DNA of 64,000 nucleotides, from positions 18,653-82,652 of the forward strand of contig CACERG010000007.1 in the NCBI GenBank assembly GCA_902561795.1. The letters run 5' to 3'. The notes under the pieces were generated by a model, which saw nothing but the letters and a program-made list of their open reading frames with translations, made no database searches and had not been told where the DNA came from. Position numbers and translations under genes: made by a program. Positions 1-7,909 of the stretch are shown in pieces (position 1 is the stretch's first letter; each line of letters opens with the position of its first letter). The stretch comes from an uncultured Bacteroidota bacterium (GTDB lineage: Bacteria; Bacteroidota; Bacteroidia; Flavobacteriales; Flavobacteriaceae).

Positions 1-695
1 AACAAACGCCACTGCCAAATTGGAACTTAAAATTAACTGCTTTATCAAAAATCAGGTCTTTTTCAAAAATTTTCAATCGTTTTTCTATTAATCATGCCTA
101 TAGAGCTAGTTACACATTAAATAACTTTCAAACAAATTTTGATTATGATTCAACCGTTCCTTTTCAAACAGATAAACTAGGAAATTACATACCCGAGCGA
201 CTTTATTCTAATATTAATTTAGTAGAACAATTTAATCCTTTAGCTAGGGTAGATATGGAATTTAAAAATTCAATAAAAATTTTAGCAGAATTTAGAAAAG
301 AACGTGCAATTTCTTTAAGTCTTGATAATAATCTAATTACTGAGACTCTCGGAGATGAATACATAGTCGGTCTTGGATATAGAGTTAAAGATGTAAGATT
401 TAGAACCAATATCAGTGGGAGAAGAGTGATTTTAAGTGGTGATTTAAATGTTAAAATTGATGTTTCATATCGTAATAACTTGACGTTACTCAAGAATCTT
501 GAATATGATAATAACCAAGTAACAGCAGGACAAAAACTTATGGCAATAAAAGTAACTGCTGATTATGCACTTACAAAAAATCTTACAGCTTTATTTTTTT
601 ATGATCATAATTTTTCTGAGTTTGCAATTTCAACTGCGTTCCCACAAACTAGTATTCGATCAGGATTTACAATTCGTTATAACTTTGGTAATTAA
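1..695 (+). CDS. sprA: Cell surface protein SprA, C-terminal end (partial)
   Basis: The window opens inside this gene. The frame starting at base 3 is open from the edge to the stop at 695, about 230 residues. The visible part contains TPLPNWNLKLTALSK near the start and many alternating amphipathic strands, ending IRYNFGN, as expected of the last strands of an outer-membrane beta barrel. SprA is the very large translocon pore of the type IX secretion system, also needed for gliding. The gcvH gene lies 43 bases downstream, the neighbour it has in many flavobacteria. A T9SS client with a sorting tail is encoded at 32120-35962. The N-terminal nine-tenths lies outside the window. The internal methionine at 255 is not a start. 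Confidence 0.88.
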   Translation, partial: QTPLPNWNLKLTALSKIRSFSKIFNRFSINHAYRASYTLNNFQTNFDYDSTVPFQTDKLGNYIPERLYSNINLVEQFNPLARVDMEFKNSIKILAEFRKERAISLSLDNNLITETLGDEYIVGLGYRVKDVRFRTNISGRRVILSGDLNVKIDVSYRNNLTLLKNLEYDNNQVTAGQKLMAIKVTADYALTKNLTALFFYDHNFSEFAISTAFPQTSIRSGFTIRYNFGN

Positions 696-738
696 AAGTA
701 TTTTTGATAAAGGAAATATTTTAAATTTGTCAAAAAAA

Positions 739-1122
739 ATGAGTATTCCAGCTGATTTAAAATATACTAAAGACCATGAGTGGATAAAATTTGATGGTGA
801 AATTGCTACTGTAGGAATCACTGATTTTGCCCAAGGTGAACTTGGAGATATAGTTTATGTTGAAATTGATACTTTAGACTCAAAAATTGATGCCGAAGAA
901 GTTTTTGGTTCTGTGGAAGCAGTAAAAACAGTTTCAGATCTATTTATGCCAGTTACAGGAGAAATAATTGAAGTCAATGAACTTTTAGAAGACACACCTG
1001 AAATAGTTAATGAGGATCCCTACGGGAAAGGCTGGATGGTTAAAGTACGCTGTAGTAATTTGGATCAATCTAAAAACCTTTTAGATCACGAATCTTACGA
1101 TACATTACTGAAAAAAGGATAA
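739..1122 (+). CDS. gcvH: Glycine cleavage system H protein
   Basis: This 127-residue protein is the lipoyl carrier that shuttles the aminomethyl group between the P and T proteins of the glycine cleavage complex in the cytoplasm. The family hallmarks are visible: KYTKDHEWIKFDG near the N-terminus, GITDFAQGELGD, and the lipoylation segment GSVEAVKTVSD with the acceptor lysine at residue 63. The length matches the family. The frame is open further upstream inside sprA, but ATG 739 gives the canonical N-terminus (MSIPADLKYT). The other gcv genes are not in the window. Confidence 0.96.
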   Translation: MSIPADLKYTKDHEWIKFDGEIATVGITDFAQGELGDIVYVEIDTLDSKIDAEEVFGSVEAVKTVSDLFMPVTGEIIEVNELLEDTPEIVNEDPYGKGWMVKVRCSNLDQSKNLLDHESYDTLLKKG

Positions 1123-1229
1123 AATTTAAGACTTTGCTCATAACGATTATTAAATGGACTTATTATTAGTTAAGAAATGGTTTTTTTTTGTATATTTTTT
1201 TTAGATTAGCTTTTTAAATTTATTTGACA

Positions 1230-1934
1230 ATGCAGCCAAAAAAAAATGAAAAAGTAGATTTAACTAAAAACAGTAGTTTATACTTTGTAATCGGTTTATC
1301 TGTTGTTTTGTTAATCACATGGCAAACCATTGAATGGAAAACTTATAAAAAAACTTATGATTATGAAGCTCTAAATGTGGAGGATGACGATGATGAGGAT
1401 ATCCCAATTACAGAACAAATTAAAACACCACCACCACCACCACCTCCTCCTCCTCCAGCACCAGAAATAATTGAAATTGTAGAGGATGAAGAAGAGGTTG
1501 AAGAGACTGTAATCGAGTCAACTGAAACAGATGAAGAAGAAATTGTTGAAATAGTGGAAGTGGAGGAAGAGGAAGTTGACATAGATGTTCCTTTTGCTGT
1601 TATTGAGGATGTGCCAATTTTTCCAGGTTGTGAAAGAGTCAAAAAATCAGAGAGACGAAACTGTTTTCAAGAAAAAATGAATAAGCATATAAGGAAAAAT
1701 TTCCGCTACCCTGAAATTGCTCAGGAAATGGGTATACAAGGACGAGTATATGTCAACTTTATAATATCCAAAAATGGAAGTATCACAAATATTAGAATGC
1801 GTGGACCAGATAAAAATTTGGAAAAAGAAGCAGAGCGCATAATTTCAAAACTCCCGTCTATGACTCCAGGTAAGCAAAGAGGAAGACCTGTCCGGGTTCC
1901 TTTTAGTATTCCTATTACATTCAGATTGCAATAA
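1230..1934 (+). CDS. TonB-family energy transducer
   Basis: A 234-residue inner-membrane protein of TonB architecture. It has a short cytoplasmic N-terminus (MQPKKNEKVDLTKNS), one membrane span at about residues 17-32, a periplasmic linker with a run of ten prolines followed by an acidic Glu/Val/Asp-rich stretch, and a C-terminal TonB domain (about 135-234, with RYPEIAQEMGIQGRVYVNF). The FPGCE segment before the C-terminal domain is common in flavobacterial members. TonB proteins pass proton-motive energy to outer-membrane receptors, two of which are encoded at 52360 and 55947. No ExbB or ExbD gene is nearby. ATG 1230 is preferred to a TTG two codons earlier. Confidence 0.88.
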   Translation: MQPKKNEKVDLTKNSSLYFVIGLSVVLLITWQTIEWKTYKKTYDYEALNVEDDDDEDIPITEQIKTPPPPPPPPPPAPEIIEIVEDEEEVEETVIESTETDEEEIVEIVEVEEEEVDIDVPFAVIEDVPIFPGCERVKKSERRNCFQEKMNKHIRKNFRYPEIAQEMGIQGRVYVNFIISKNGSITNIRMRGPDKNLEKEAERIISKLPSMTPGKQRGRPVRVPFSIPITFRLQ

Positions 1935-2007
1935 AATTTATCTAGGGATAATTCATTGCTCAATGACTTATTCTGCACTATATTTGCTTGTTGAATGATG
2001 ACGTCTG

Positions 2008-2910
2008 ATGCCCCTTTATAAAACCATTTCAATAAACACACGGTACAAAAACTTAATTGATTTCACCCAGCTTACAAAACTAAGACTGTCGATTTCAATA
2101 GTATTGTCATCAATTGCAGGTTATTTTTTAGCTGCTGAGGAGATTGACTATCCCTCTTTGGTTTTGCTTATAACAGGAGGTTTTTCTATGGTCGGAGCCT
2201 CAAATGTTTTTAACCAAATATTTGAAAAAGACTTAGATAAGAAAATGTTAAGAACACAAAATAGACCACTTCCGGACGGGAGAATTCAACCTAAGACTGC
2301 AATGTATATAGGAGTTATGCTTACCCTGATTGGAGTTGTTTGTCTTTATTTAATAAATTTAAAAACTGCGTTCTTCGCATGCATCTCCACATTTTTGTAT
2401 GCTTGCTTATACACTCCCCTTAAACAAAAAACACCATTATCAGTCTTTGTGGGTGCATTCCCAGGAGCGATACCATTTATGTTAGGATGGGTAGCTGCAA
2501 CTAATAAGTTTGGAATTGAACCTGGACTATTATTTATGTTACAGTTTTTTTGGCAATTTCCCCATTTTTGGGCGATAGGATGGCTTATGCATGATCAGTA
2601 CGAATCTGCGGGTTTTAAAATGTTACCTTCTGGATCAAAAGATCAAAGTACAGCTTTCCAAGTTGTCTTTTATACACTTTGGACAATCTTAATTTCACTT
2701 ATACCTTCATTCAGATTTACTGGTGTTCTTTATTTAACTCAGTTAGCCTCGGTAATTATATTACTATTAGGAATAATGTTTTTTTATTTTGCTATAAATT
2801 TGATGTTGTCAAAAACCGACAGATCAGCAAGTCTTTTAATCAAATCAAGTATTATTTATATTACTGGAGTACAAATTGTATATGTACTCGATAAATTATT
2901 ATTTCAATGA
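2008..2910 (+). CDS. ctaB: Protoheme IX farnesyltransferase (heme O synthase)
   Basis: A 300-residue polytopic UbiA-family prenyltransferase that converts heme B to heme O by attaching a farnesyl group, supplying heme for heme-copper oxidases. The first aspartate-rich motif is clear: N-x3-FEKDLDKKMLRTQNRPLP at about residues 67-87. A second polar loop follows (WLMHDQYESAGFKMLP). Roughly eight to nine hydrophobic segments fit the family. Its end overlaps the next gene by four bases (ATGA), so it is translationally coupled to the oxidase subunit genes. The catalytic subunits I and II are not in this window. Confidence 0.95.
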   Translation: MPLYKTISINTRYKNLIDFTQLTKLRLSISIVLSSIAGYFLAAEEIDYPSLVLLITGGFSMVGASNVFNQIFEKDLDKKMLRTQNRPLPDGRIQPKTAMYIGVMLTLIGVVCLYLINLKTAFFACISTFLYACLYTPLKQKTPLSVFVGAFPGAIPFMLGWVAATNKFGIEPGLLFMLQFFWQFPHFWAIGWLMHDQYESAGFKMLPSGSKDQSTAFQVVFYTLWTILISLIPSFRFTGVLYLTQLASVIILLLGIMFFYFAINLMLSKTDRSASLLIKSSIIYITGVQIVYVLDKLLFQ

Positions 2911-3482
2911 GTAATGACGAAACATTATTAAAGTCCAATAAAGCAAAAAAAATGATGCTTTGGCTGGGTATGATAAGTATGAGTATGACTTTCGCTGGTC
3001 TTACAAGTGCATATGTAGTCAGTAGCTCACGAGCAGATTGGATACAACAAATTGATTTACCTTTTGATTTCACTATTAGTTCTCTAATAATTATTTTAAG
3101 TAGTGTTACTTTTTATTTAGCATTTAAAATGCTACAAATGAAAAATTTCAAAATAACCCAGTTATTACTTAGTATAACCCTATTATTAGCGTTGGGATTT
3201 ATTTATTTTCAAATACAAGGTTTTAATGGGATAATAGACACCGGATATTATTTTACAGGACCTGAAAGTTCAATTACTACATCTTACCTGTATATATTAG
3301 TTTTGTTACATATGGCACATCTTGGTGCAGGGATTATAATTGTTTTATATGTTTTGCTTAATACTTTTAAGGGGCTTTATTTTGAAGGGAATACATTAGG
3401 ATTTGAACTGGCCTTAACTTTTTGGCATTTTCTCGATATACTGTGGCTATATTTATATTTATTCGTTTCATTCTATGGCTAA
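2907..3482 (+). CDS. Cytochrome c oxidase subunit III-type protein (short form)
   Basis: A 191-residue membrane protein with about five spans, matching the heme-copper oxidase subunit III family. Supporting segments are SMTFAGLTSAYVVS in the first span, HMAHLGAGIIIV, and the terminal LTFWHFLDILWLYLYL, close to the family's WHFVDxxW signature. It overlaps ctaB by four bases and is followed by a second, longer subunit III gene. Having two adjacent subunit III homologues is usual in Bacteroidota aa3/caa3-type oxidase loci. Subunit III stabilises the catalytic subunit and is not itself redox active. Confidence 0.88.
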   Translation: MSNDETLLKSNKAKKMMLWLGMISMSMTFAGLTSAYVVSSSRADWIQQIDLPFDFTISSLIIILSSVTFYLAFKMLQMKNFKITQLLLSITLLLALGFIYFQIQGFNGIIDTGYYFTGPESSITTSYLYILVLLHMAHLGAGIIIVLYVLLNTFKGLYFEGNTLGFELALTFWHFLDILWLYLYLFVSFYG

Positions 3483-3518
3483 ATTTCATAAATTTATAAC
3501 GGATTTGAGTTTAAACAT

Positions 3519-4499
3519 ATGGAAGTAACTACGAACACACAAGTCAACGAGAGAGAACTTTGGGGTGGTGGAGCTAAACCTTTTAGTGCGAGCTATGGGA
3601 AGATAATGATGTGGTTTTTCATTGTTTCAGATGCATTGACTTTTACTGGATTTCTAGTTTCTTATGGTTTTTCAAGATTTAAAAACATAAACTCATGGCC
3701 AATCGCCGACGAGGTTTTCACCCATTTCCCATTTTTACATGGTATTGATGCTCCTATGTACTATGTCGCTTTAATGACATTTATTTTAATTTTTTCATCT
3801 GTAACTATGGTGCTTGCTGTCGATGCTGGTCATCATATGAACAAGTCTAAAGTTACTTTTTACATGTTATTGACCATAATTGGTGGTGCCATTTTTGTAG
3901 GATCACAAGCCTGGGAATGGAAAAATTTTATAAAAGGTGAATACGGTGCATTAGAGACAAAAGGAGGCCAAATACTTCAGTTCGTTAATTTAGAAAATGA
4001 TAAGCGCATATCTATTCAAGATTTTGCGATTGGTATTAATTCAGAACGCCAAACCCACAAGTCAAATATTGGCCTTTGGTATCAGAATGAAAAAACACTT
4101 CCAAAAATTACCGTAGAAGAAGTTAAAAAGGGTTTTTTAGCTAACCCTAATCTTACGATAAGAACGGAACAGATTTCTGAAAATGGTCAAAAAACTTTGC
4201 TTTCAAGAGATGAAGCAATTTACAAGATAGATGATGCAACAGGAGTTGTTGAAGGGGCAAATTTGATTCATAATGAGTATGGGAACAGATTATTTGCTGA
4301 CTTCTTTTTCTTTATAACTGGCTTCCATGGTTTTCACGTATTTTCAGGAGTCGTTATAAATATCATAATATTTTTTAATGTTATACTGGGAACTTATGAG
4401 AAAAGAGGTCACTATGAAATGGTTGAGAAAGTAGGATTGTATTGGCATTTTGTAGACCTAGTATGGGTTTTTGTATTTACATTTTTCTATCTCGTTTAA
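3519..4499 (+). CDS. Cytochrome c oxidase subunit III (long form with hydrophilic insertion)
   Basis: A 326-residue subunit III homologue. Membrane spans with GKIMMWFFIVSDALTF and the C-terminal VGLYWHFVDLVWVFVF carry the family signature. Between the first four spans and the last ones there is a hydrophilic insertion at about residues 135-252 (from WEWKNFIKGEYGALE to NEYGNRLFADFFFF). The usual protein has only a short loop there. The insertion is rich in charged residues and has no recognisable domain. The gene is 36 bases after the short subunit III gene and 10 bases before the subunit IV gene, in one operon. Confidence 0.9.
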   Translation: MEVTTNTQVNERELWGGGAKPFSASYGKIMMWFFIVSDALTFTGFLVSYGFSRFKNINSWPIADEVFTHFPFLHGIDAPMYYVALMTFILIFSSVTMVLAVDAGHHMNKSKVTFYMLLTIIGGAIFVGSQAWEWKNFIKGEYGALETKGGQILQFVNLENDKRISIQDFAIGINSERQTHKSNIGLWYQNEKTLPKITVEEVKKGFLANPNLTIRTEQISENGQKTLLSRDEAIYKIDDATGVVEGANLIHNEYGNRLFADFFFFITGFHGFHVFSGVVINIIIFFNVILGTYEKRGHYEMVEKVGLYWHFVDLVWVFVFTFFYLV

Positions 4500-4509
4500 A
4501 ATAATTATT

Positions 4510-4893
4510 ATGGCAGAAGGACAGCATAAACTAGCAATTTTTAGAGGACTATTAAAATTTAAATCTAACCAACAAAAGATTTGGGGAGTTTTAATTTTCC
4601 TATCTATAGTTACAACAATTGAAGTAGGACTAGGAATATTAAAGCCAGAAGTTCTTATGACAAGTTTTCTTAGAATGAAACTTCTAAACTGGATTTTTAT
4701 TTTACTAACAATCGTAAAAGCATATTACATCGCATGGGATTTTATGCATATTCGTGATGAACGAAGTGGTTTAAAAAATTCAATAGTCTTACCATTAGTG
4801 ATTTTGATTCCATATCTTATATTTATTCTTATACTAGAGGCAGATTATATTTTTGATGTTATGGATATTGGATTTGTTTCCTGGAATTTCTAA
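4510..4893 (+). CDS. Cytochrome c oxidase subunit IV-type protein
   Basis: A 127-residue protein with three hydrophobic segments, at about residues 25-45, 58-80 and 93-115, matching the prokaryotic cytochrome c oxidase subunit IV family. The AYYIAWDFMHIRDER segment in the second-to-third span region is characteristic. ATG 4510 (MAEGQHK) is chosen over an in-frame start inside the previous gene. It belongs to the oxidase operon and probably serves as a small structural subunit of the oxidase. Confidence 0.88.
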   Translation: MAEGQHKLAIFRGLLKFKSNQQKIWGVLIFLSIVTTIEVGLGILKPEVLMTSFLRMKLLNWIFILLTIVKAYYIAWDFMHIRDERSGLKNSIVLPLVILIPYLIFILILEADYIFDVMDIGFVSWNF

Positions 4894-4959
4894 CCTCGGA
4901 TAATTTTTAAAATATAATTTAACTAGTTATTACTATTAATTCATAGTGAGTACAAATTT

Positions 4960-5616
4960 ATGACTAAGGATTTAAATAAAAAGCTTGTTTTAGGGATACT
5001 GTTCATATTTCCACTATTAGTTTATTTGTTTTTTGCTTCTGGCAAGAACAACTTCGCAAAGCTTCCAATTCTAACTGAAAGAGTAAATGAATTACCTAAA
5101 GGTTATTTAGGGGAAAAAATTAAATTAAAGAATAAGATTACAATTCTAGGTTACTGGGGTGGTGATTTAAAAAATAAAAAGGCAGAGGCACTTAATTTAA
5201 ATGAAAAAATTTATAAAAGGTTTTACCAATTTGATGACTTTCAGTTTGTTTTTTTTGTAGACACTTTTCAAATTAAACAGGTTCAAGAATTGAAAAATGA
5301 ACTTGTAAAAGGAGTAGGGACTGATATTTCAAGGTGGAATTTTTTACATACGACTTTGGAAAATATGAAAACTCATTTTAGCTCACTAAAAACTCCTTTT
5401 TTATTAGATGAATCAGGTAATACACCATATGTATTTATTATTGATAAAGATTTGAGTCTAAGGGGAAGAAACGATGATGAAGATTCAGGGACATTATACG
5501 CTTTTGATGCTCGGTCTGTAGCACAAATAAATAAAAAAATGATTGATGATGTAAAGGTGATACTTGCTGAATATCGACTGGCACTTAAAATTTATAATTC
5601 AGAAAGAGAAAAATGA
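4960..5616 (+). CDS. Membrane-anchored, cysteine-less thioredoxin-like protein in the oxidase operon
   Basis: A 218-residue protein with one N-terminal membrane anchor (about residues 8-26) and a soluble, presumably periplasmic domain. The order KITILGYWGGDL, FQFVFFVDTF, then TPYVFIIDKDLSLRGR resembles strands of a thioredoxin or Sco fold including a cis-proline-like TP position. There is no cysteine anywhere in the protein, so it cannot do thiol chemistry. It overlaps the sco gene by four bases. I infer an accessory role in oxidase assembly beside Sco1. The fold call is inference and the function is unknown. Confidence 0.72.
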   Translation: MTKDLNKKLVLGILFIFPLLVYLFFASGKNNFAKLPILTERVNELPKGYLGEKIKLKNKITILGYWGGDLKNKKAEALNLNEKIYKRFYQFDDFQFVFFVDTFQIKQVQELKNELVKGVGTDISRWNFLHTTLENMKTHFSSLKTPFLLDESGNTPYVFIIDKDLSLRGRNDDEDSGTLYAFDARSVAQINKKMIDDVKVILAEYRLALKIYNSEREK

Positions 5617-6308
5617 AAAAGTTAAAAAGTGTTGGACTTTTTTTAATTATTATAATTTTCGGAATTTTATTTATTCCAAAAATTTTCAATAGAATTGTTG
5701 ATAACAAAGTTGTAGATAATAATCGATCAACTTCTGCATCACCCCTCCAATTCATTTTTTTAAATGGTGAGGCAAAAAAAGTCCCTGATTTTATGTTTTT
5801 TAACCAGGACAGCTTAATTATATCAAATGAAGACTTTAAAGATAAAGTTTACGTTGTTGAATTTTTCTTCACATCATGCCCAACCATTTGTCCTATCATG
5901 AATAAAAACATGAAAAAAATTGAAAATAAGTTTGGAAACAAAGAAAATTTTGGAATAGCATCTTTTACAGTTGATCCAACATATGATACCCCTAAAGTTT
6001 TAAAAAATTATGCGGAATCATATGACGTTTTTTCTCAAAATTGGCATTTTCTCACTGGTAAAAAGGAAAGTGTATATTCTCTTGCCAACGAAGGATTTAA
6101 TATATTTGCGTCTGTAAATTCAAAAGTTGCAGGTGGATTTGAACATCAAGGCTATTTTGCGTTGATTGATAAAAAAGGTTTTATCCGTTCACGCCCAGAT
6201 AAATATGGTAATCCCATAGTATATTATATGGGAGTTGATCAAGAAAACGTAAAAGTTCAAGAGGTGGATTTGCTTATTGAGGATATCGAAAAGTTATTAA
6301 AAGAATAG
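5613..6308 (+). CDS. SCO1/SenC-family copper chaperone
   Basis: A 231-residue protein with an N-terminal membrane anchor and a thioredoxin-like domain outside. The copper-binding residues are present: FFTSCPTICPIMN supplies C89 and C93, and GFEHQGYFALIDKKG supplies H178. Sco proteins deliver copper to, or reduce, the CuA centre of oxidase subunit II. The gene overlaps its upstream neighbour by four bases and lies three bases before the DUF420 gene, consistent with a cytochrome oxidase assembly operon. Confidence 0.94.
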   Translation: MKKLKSVGLFLIIIIFGILFIPKIFNRIVDNKVVDNNRSTSASPLQFIFLNGEAKKVPDFMFFNQDSLIISNEDFKDKVYVVEFFFTSCPTICPIMNKNMKKIENKFGNKENFGIASFTVDPTYDTPKVLKNYAESYDVFSQNWHFLTGKKESVYSLANEGFNIFASVNSKVAGGFEHQGYFALIDKKGFIRSRPDKYGNPIVYYMGVDQENVKVQEVDLLIEDIEKLLKE

Positions 6309-6311
6309 AAA

Positions 6312-6845
6312 ATGAATAAAACAGGTGAACTAATTACAAAAAAATATACCCCTTGGGTTTGGACATTATCGATTGCCATTCCAATAGTAGTTGTGATTCT
6401 TTTTATGATTAAAATTCCTAATGTAAAACCGCTTACTTTCCTTCCACCTACATATGCTACTATTAATGCGATTACAGCCGTAGTTCTTGTTTTAGCTTAT
6501 GCCGCAATTAAAAGAAGAAATAGGATTCTACATGAAAGACTTATGAAAATAGCAATATCCTTATCTGTTGTTTTTCTTGCAATGTATGTTGCATATCACA
6601 TGACTTCTGACCCTACACCATATGGAGGCCAAGGGGTTTTAAGACCAATATATTATTTTATTCTTATAAGCCACATTTTACTTTCAGTAGGTATTATACC
6701 AATGGTATTAGTTACTTATGTACGTGCGATATCAAAATTTTTCGAAAATCATAAAAAGATTGCAAGATATACCTTTCCTATTTGGATGTATATAGCAGTT
6801 ACAGGAGTGATTGTGTATCTAATGATTTCACCTTACTATGTTTAA
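6312..6845 (+). CDS. DUF420-family membrane protein
   Basis: A 177-residue integral membrane protein with five hydrophobic segments, matching the DUF420 family found beside cytochrome oxidase genes (the Bacillus homologue is CtaM-like). Conserved histidines and polar residues sit at or near the spans: LHERLMKIA, YVAYHMTSDP, and ILISHILLSVG. It lies three bases after sco and overlaps the next small gene by eight bases. The proposed role in heme-copper oxidase maturation follows from the family and context. Confidence 0.88.
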   Translation: MNKTGELITKKYTPWVWTLSIAIPIVVVILFMIKIPNVKPLTFLPPTYATINAITAVVLVLAYAAIKRRNRILHERLMKIAISLSVVFLAMYVAYHMTSDPTPYGGQGVLRPIYYFILISHILLSVGIIPMVLVTYVRAISKFFENHKKIARYTFPIWMYIAVTGVIVYLMISPYYV

Positions 6846-7065
6846 GATAAATACACCTTTTGTTCAAATATTAATTTTTTCTCTTCTTATTCTTAGCTCT
6901 GATGCCTACAGTCAGTGTTCAATGTGTAGAGCTGTACTTGAGTCTGAGGAAGGGCAATCTACAGCTAAAGGTATAAACAATGGAATTTTGTATTTGATGG
7001 CAATTCCTTATTTTTTGGTTGGGTTAGCAGGTTGGAAAATATACAAGATTTTAAAGAAAAAATAA
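6838..7065 (+). CDS. Small CSMCRA-motif membrane protein
   Basis: A 75-residue protein with an N-terminal signal-like segment, then SQCSMCRAVLESE directly after the predicted cleavage site, and a C-terminal membrane span (about 47-68) ending in lysines. The C-x2-C pair would face the periplasm. It overlaps the DUF420 gene by eight bases and closes the oxidase assembly operon. A small protein of this type often follows DUF420 in flavobacteria. A role in metal or redox handling during oxidase assembly is inference only. Confidence 0.75.
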   Translation: MFKINTPFVQILIFSLLILSSDAYSQCSMCRAVLESEEGQSTAKGINNGILYLMAIPYFLVGLAGWKIYKILKKK

Positions 7066-7207
7066 TTATATCCCTTGAGTTCAAACAGAAATATTTTACT
7101 AAGAAGAGTTGAAACTTAACATATTTTTAAACTAAATTTTAACTCTAAACCGTAATTTTACACCACCTTTGACAAATAATCAAATTTAAGAACTGTAAAT
7201 TGTCTTA

Positions 7208-7909
7208 ATGATTAAATTAAATAACCTTCACAAATCGTATAAAATGGGGTCCTCCTCGTTGCATGTTCTTAAGGGGATAAACCTAAATATAGAGGATGGT
7301 GAACTAGTTGCAATTATGGGATCTTCTGGATCTGGAAAATCAACTTTACTGAATATTTTAGGTATGCTCGATACAGCAGACAAAGGCGATTATATTTTAG
7401 ACAGTTTTAAGATTGAAAATTTAAATGAGACTAAAGCAGCAAAATATAGGAACAAGTTTCTTGGGTTTATTTTTCAGTCTTTCAATTTAATAAATTATAA
7501 ATCTGCCCTAGAAAACGTTTCATTGCCTTTATATTATCAAGGAATATCAAGAAAAGAAAGGCAGCAAATAGCTTTAGATTATCTTGACCGAGTAGGTTTA
7601 AAAGAGTGGGCAACTCATTTACCTAGTGAACTTTCTGGAGGTCAAAAACAAAGGGTAGCTATAGCCAGAGCTATGGCTTCTAAACCAAAAGTTCTTTTAG
7701 CTGACGAACCAACTGGAGCTTTAGATACTAAGACTTCATGCGATGTAATGGACTTAATACAAAAAATCAATGAAGAAGGCAAGACCATATTAGTAGTAAC
7801 TCATGAGTTAGAGATAGCAAAAATGTGTAAAAGAATTGTGAAACTCAAAGATGGAGTTATAGTTGAAGATAGCAAAGTTAAACAGGTCAAAGCCTCATCA
7901 TATGTTTAA
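7208..7909 (+). CDS. ABC transporter ATP-binding protein (MacB/LolD type)
   Basis: A 233-residue ATPase of the MacB/LolD family. Walker A is GSSGSGKST (about residues 39-47), the signature is LSGGQKQR, Walker B is VLLADEP, followed by the H-loop VTHE. It starts an operon with two MacB-type permeases, a periplasmic adaptor and a TolC-family outer-membrane protein, so it powers an extrusion or mechanotransmission complex rather than uptake. Its 3' end overlaps the first permease by eight bases. The substrate cannot be read from the sequence. Confidence 0.94.
   Translation: MIKLNNLHKSYKMGSSSLHVLKGINLNIEDGELVAIMGSSGSGKSTLLNILGMLDTADKGDYILDSFKIENLNETKAAKYRNKFLGFIFQSFNLINYKSALENVSLPLYYQGISRKERQQIALDYLDRVGLKEWATHLPSELSGGQKQRVAIARAMASKPKVLLADEPTGALDTKTSCDVMDLIQKINEEGKTILVVTHELEIAKMCKRIVKLKDGVIVEDSKVKQVKASSYV

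Noticed and set aside
1123..1229. A possible missing gene between gcvH and the TonB-like gene
   Set aside because: From memory many flavobacteria have a small VanZ-type membrane gene here. The 107 bases in this window contain no such frame. It is a simple absence that could only be judged by comparing genomes, so it is not scored as a finding.
1361..1642. Gly/Ser-rich frame antisense to the TonB-like gene
   Set aside because: It is the reverse complement of the proline and acidic runs of the TonB-like protein, without any conserved feature.
1960..1975. Short inverted repeat TCATTG/CAATGA after the TonB-like gene
   Set aside because: The loop would be two bases and no T-run follows on the plus strand, so it is not a convincing terminator.
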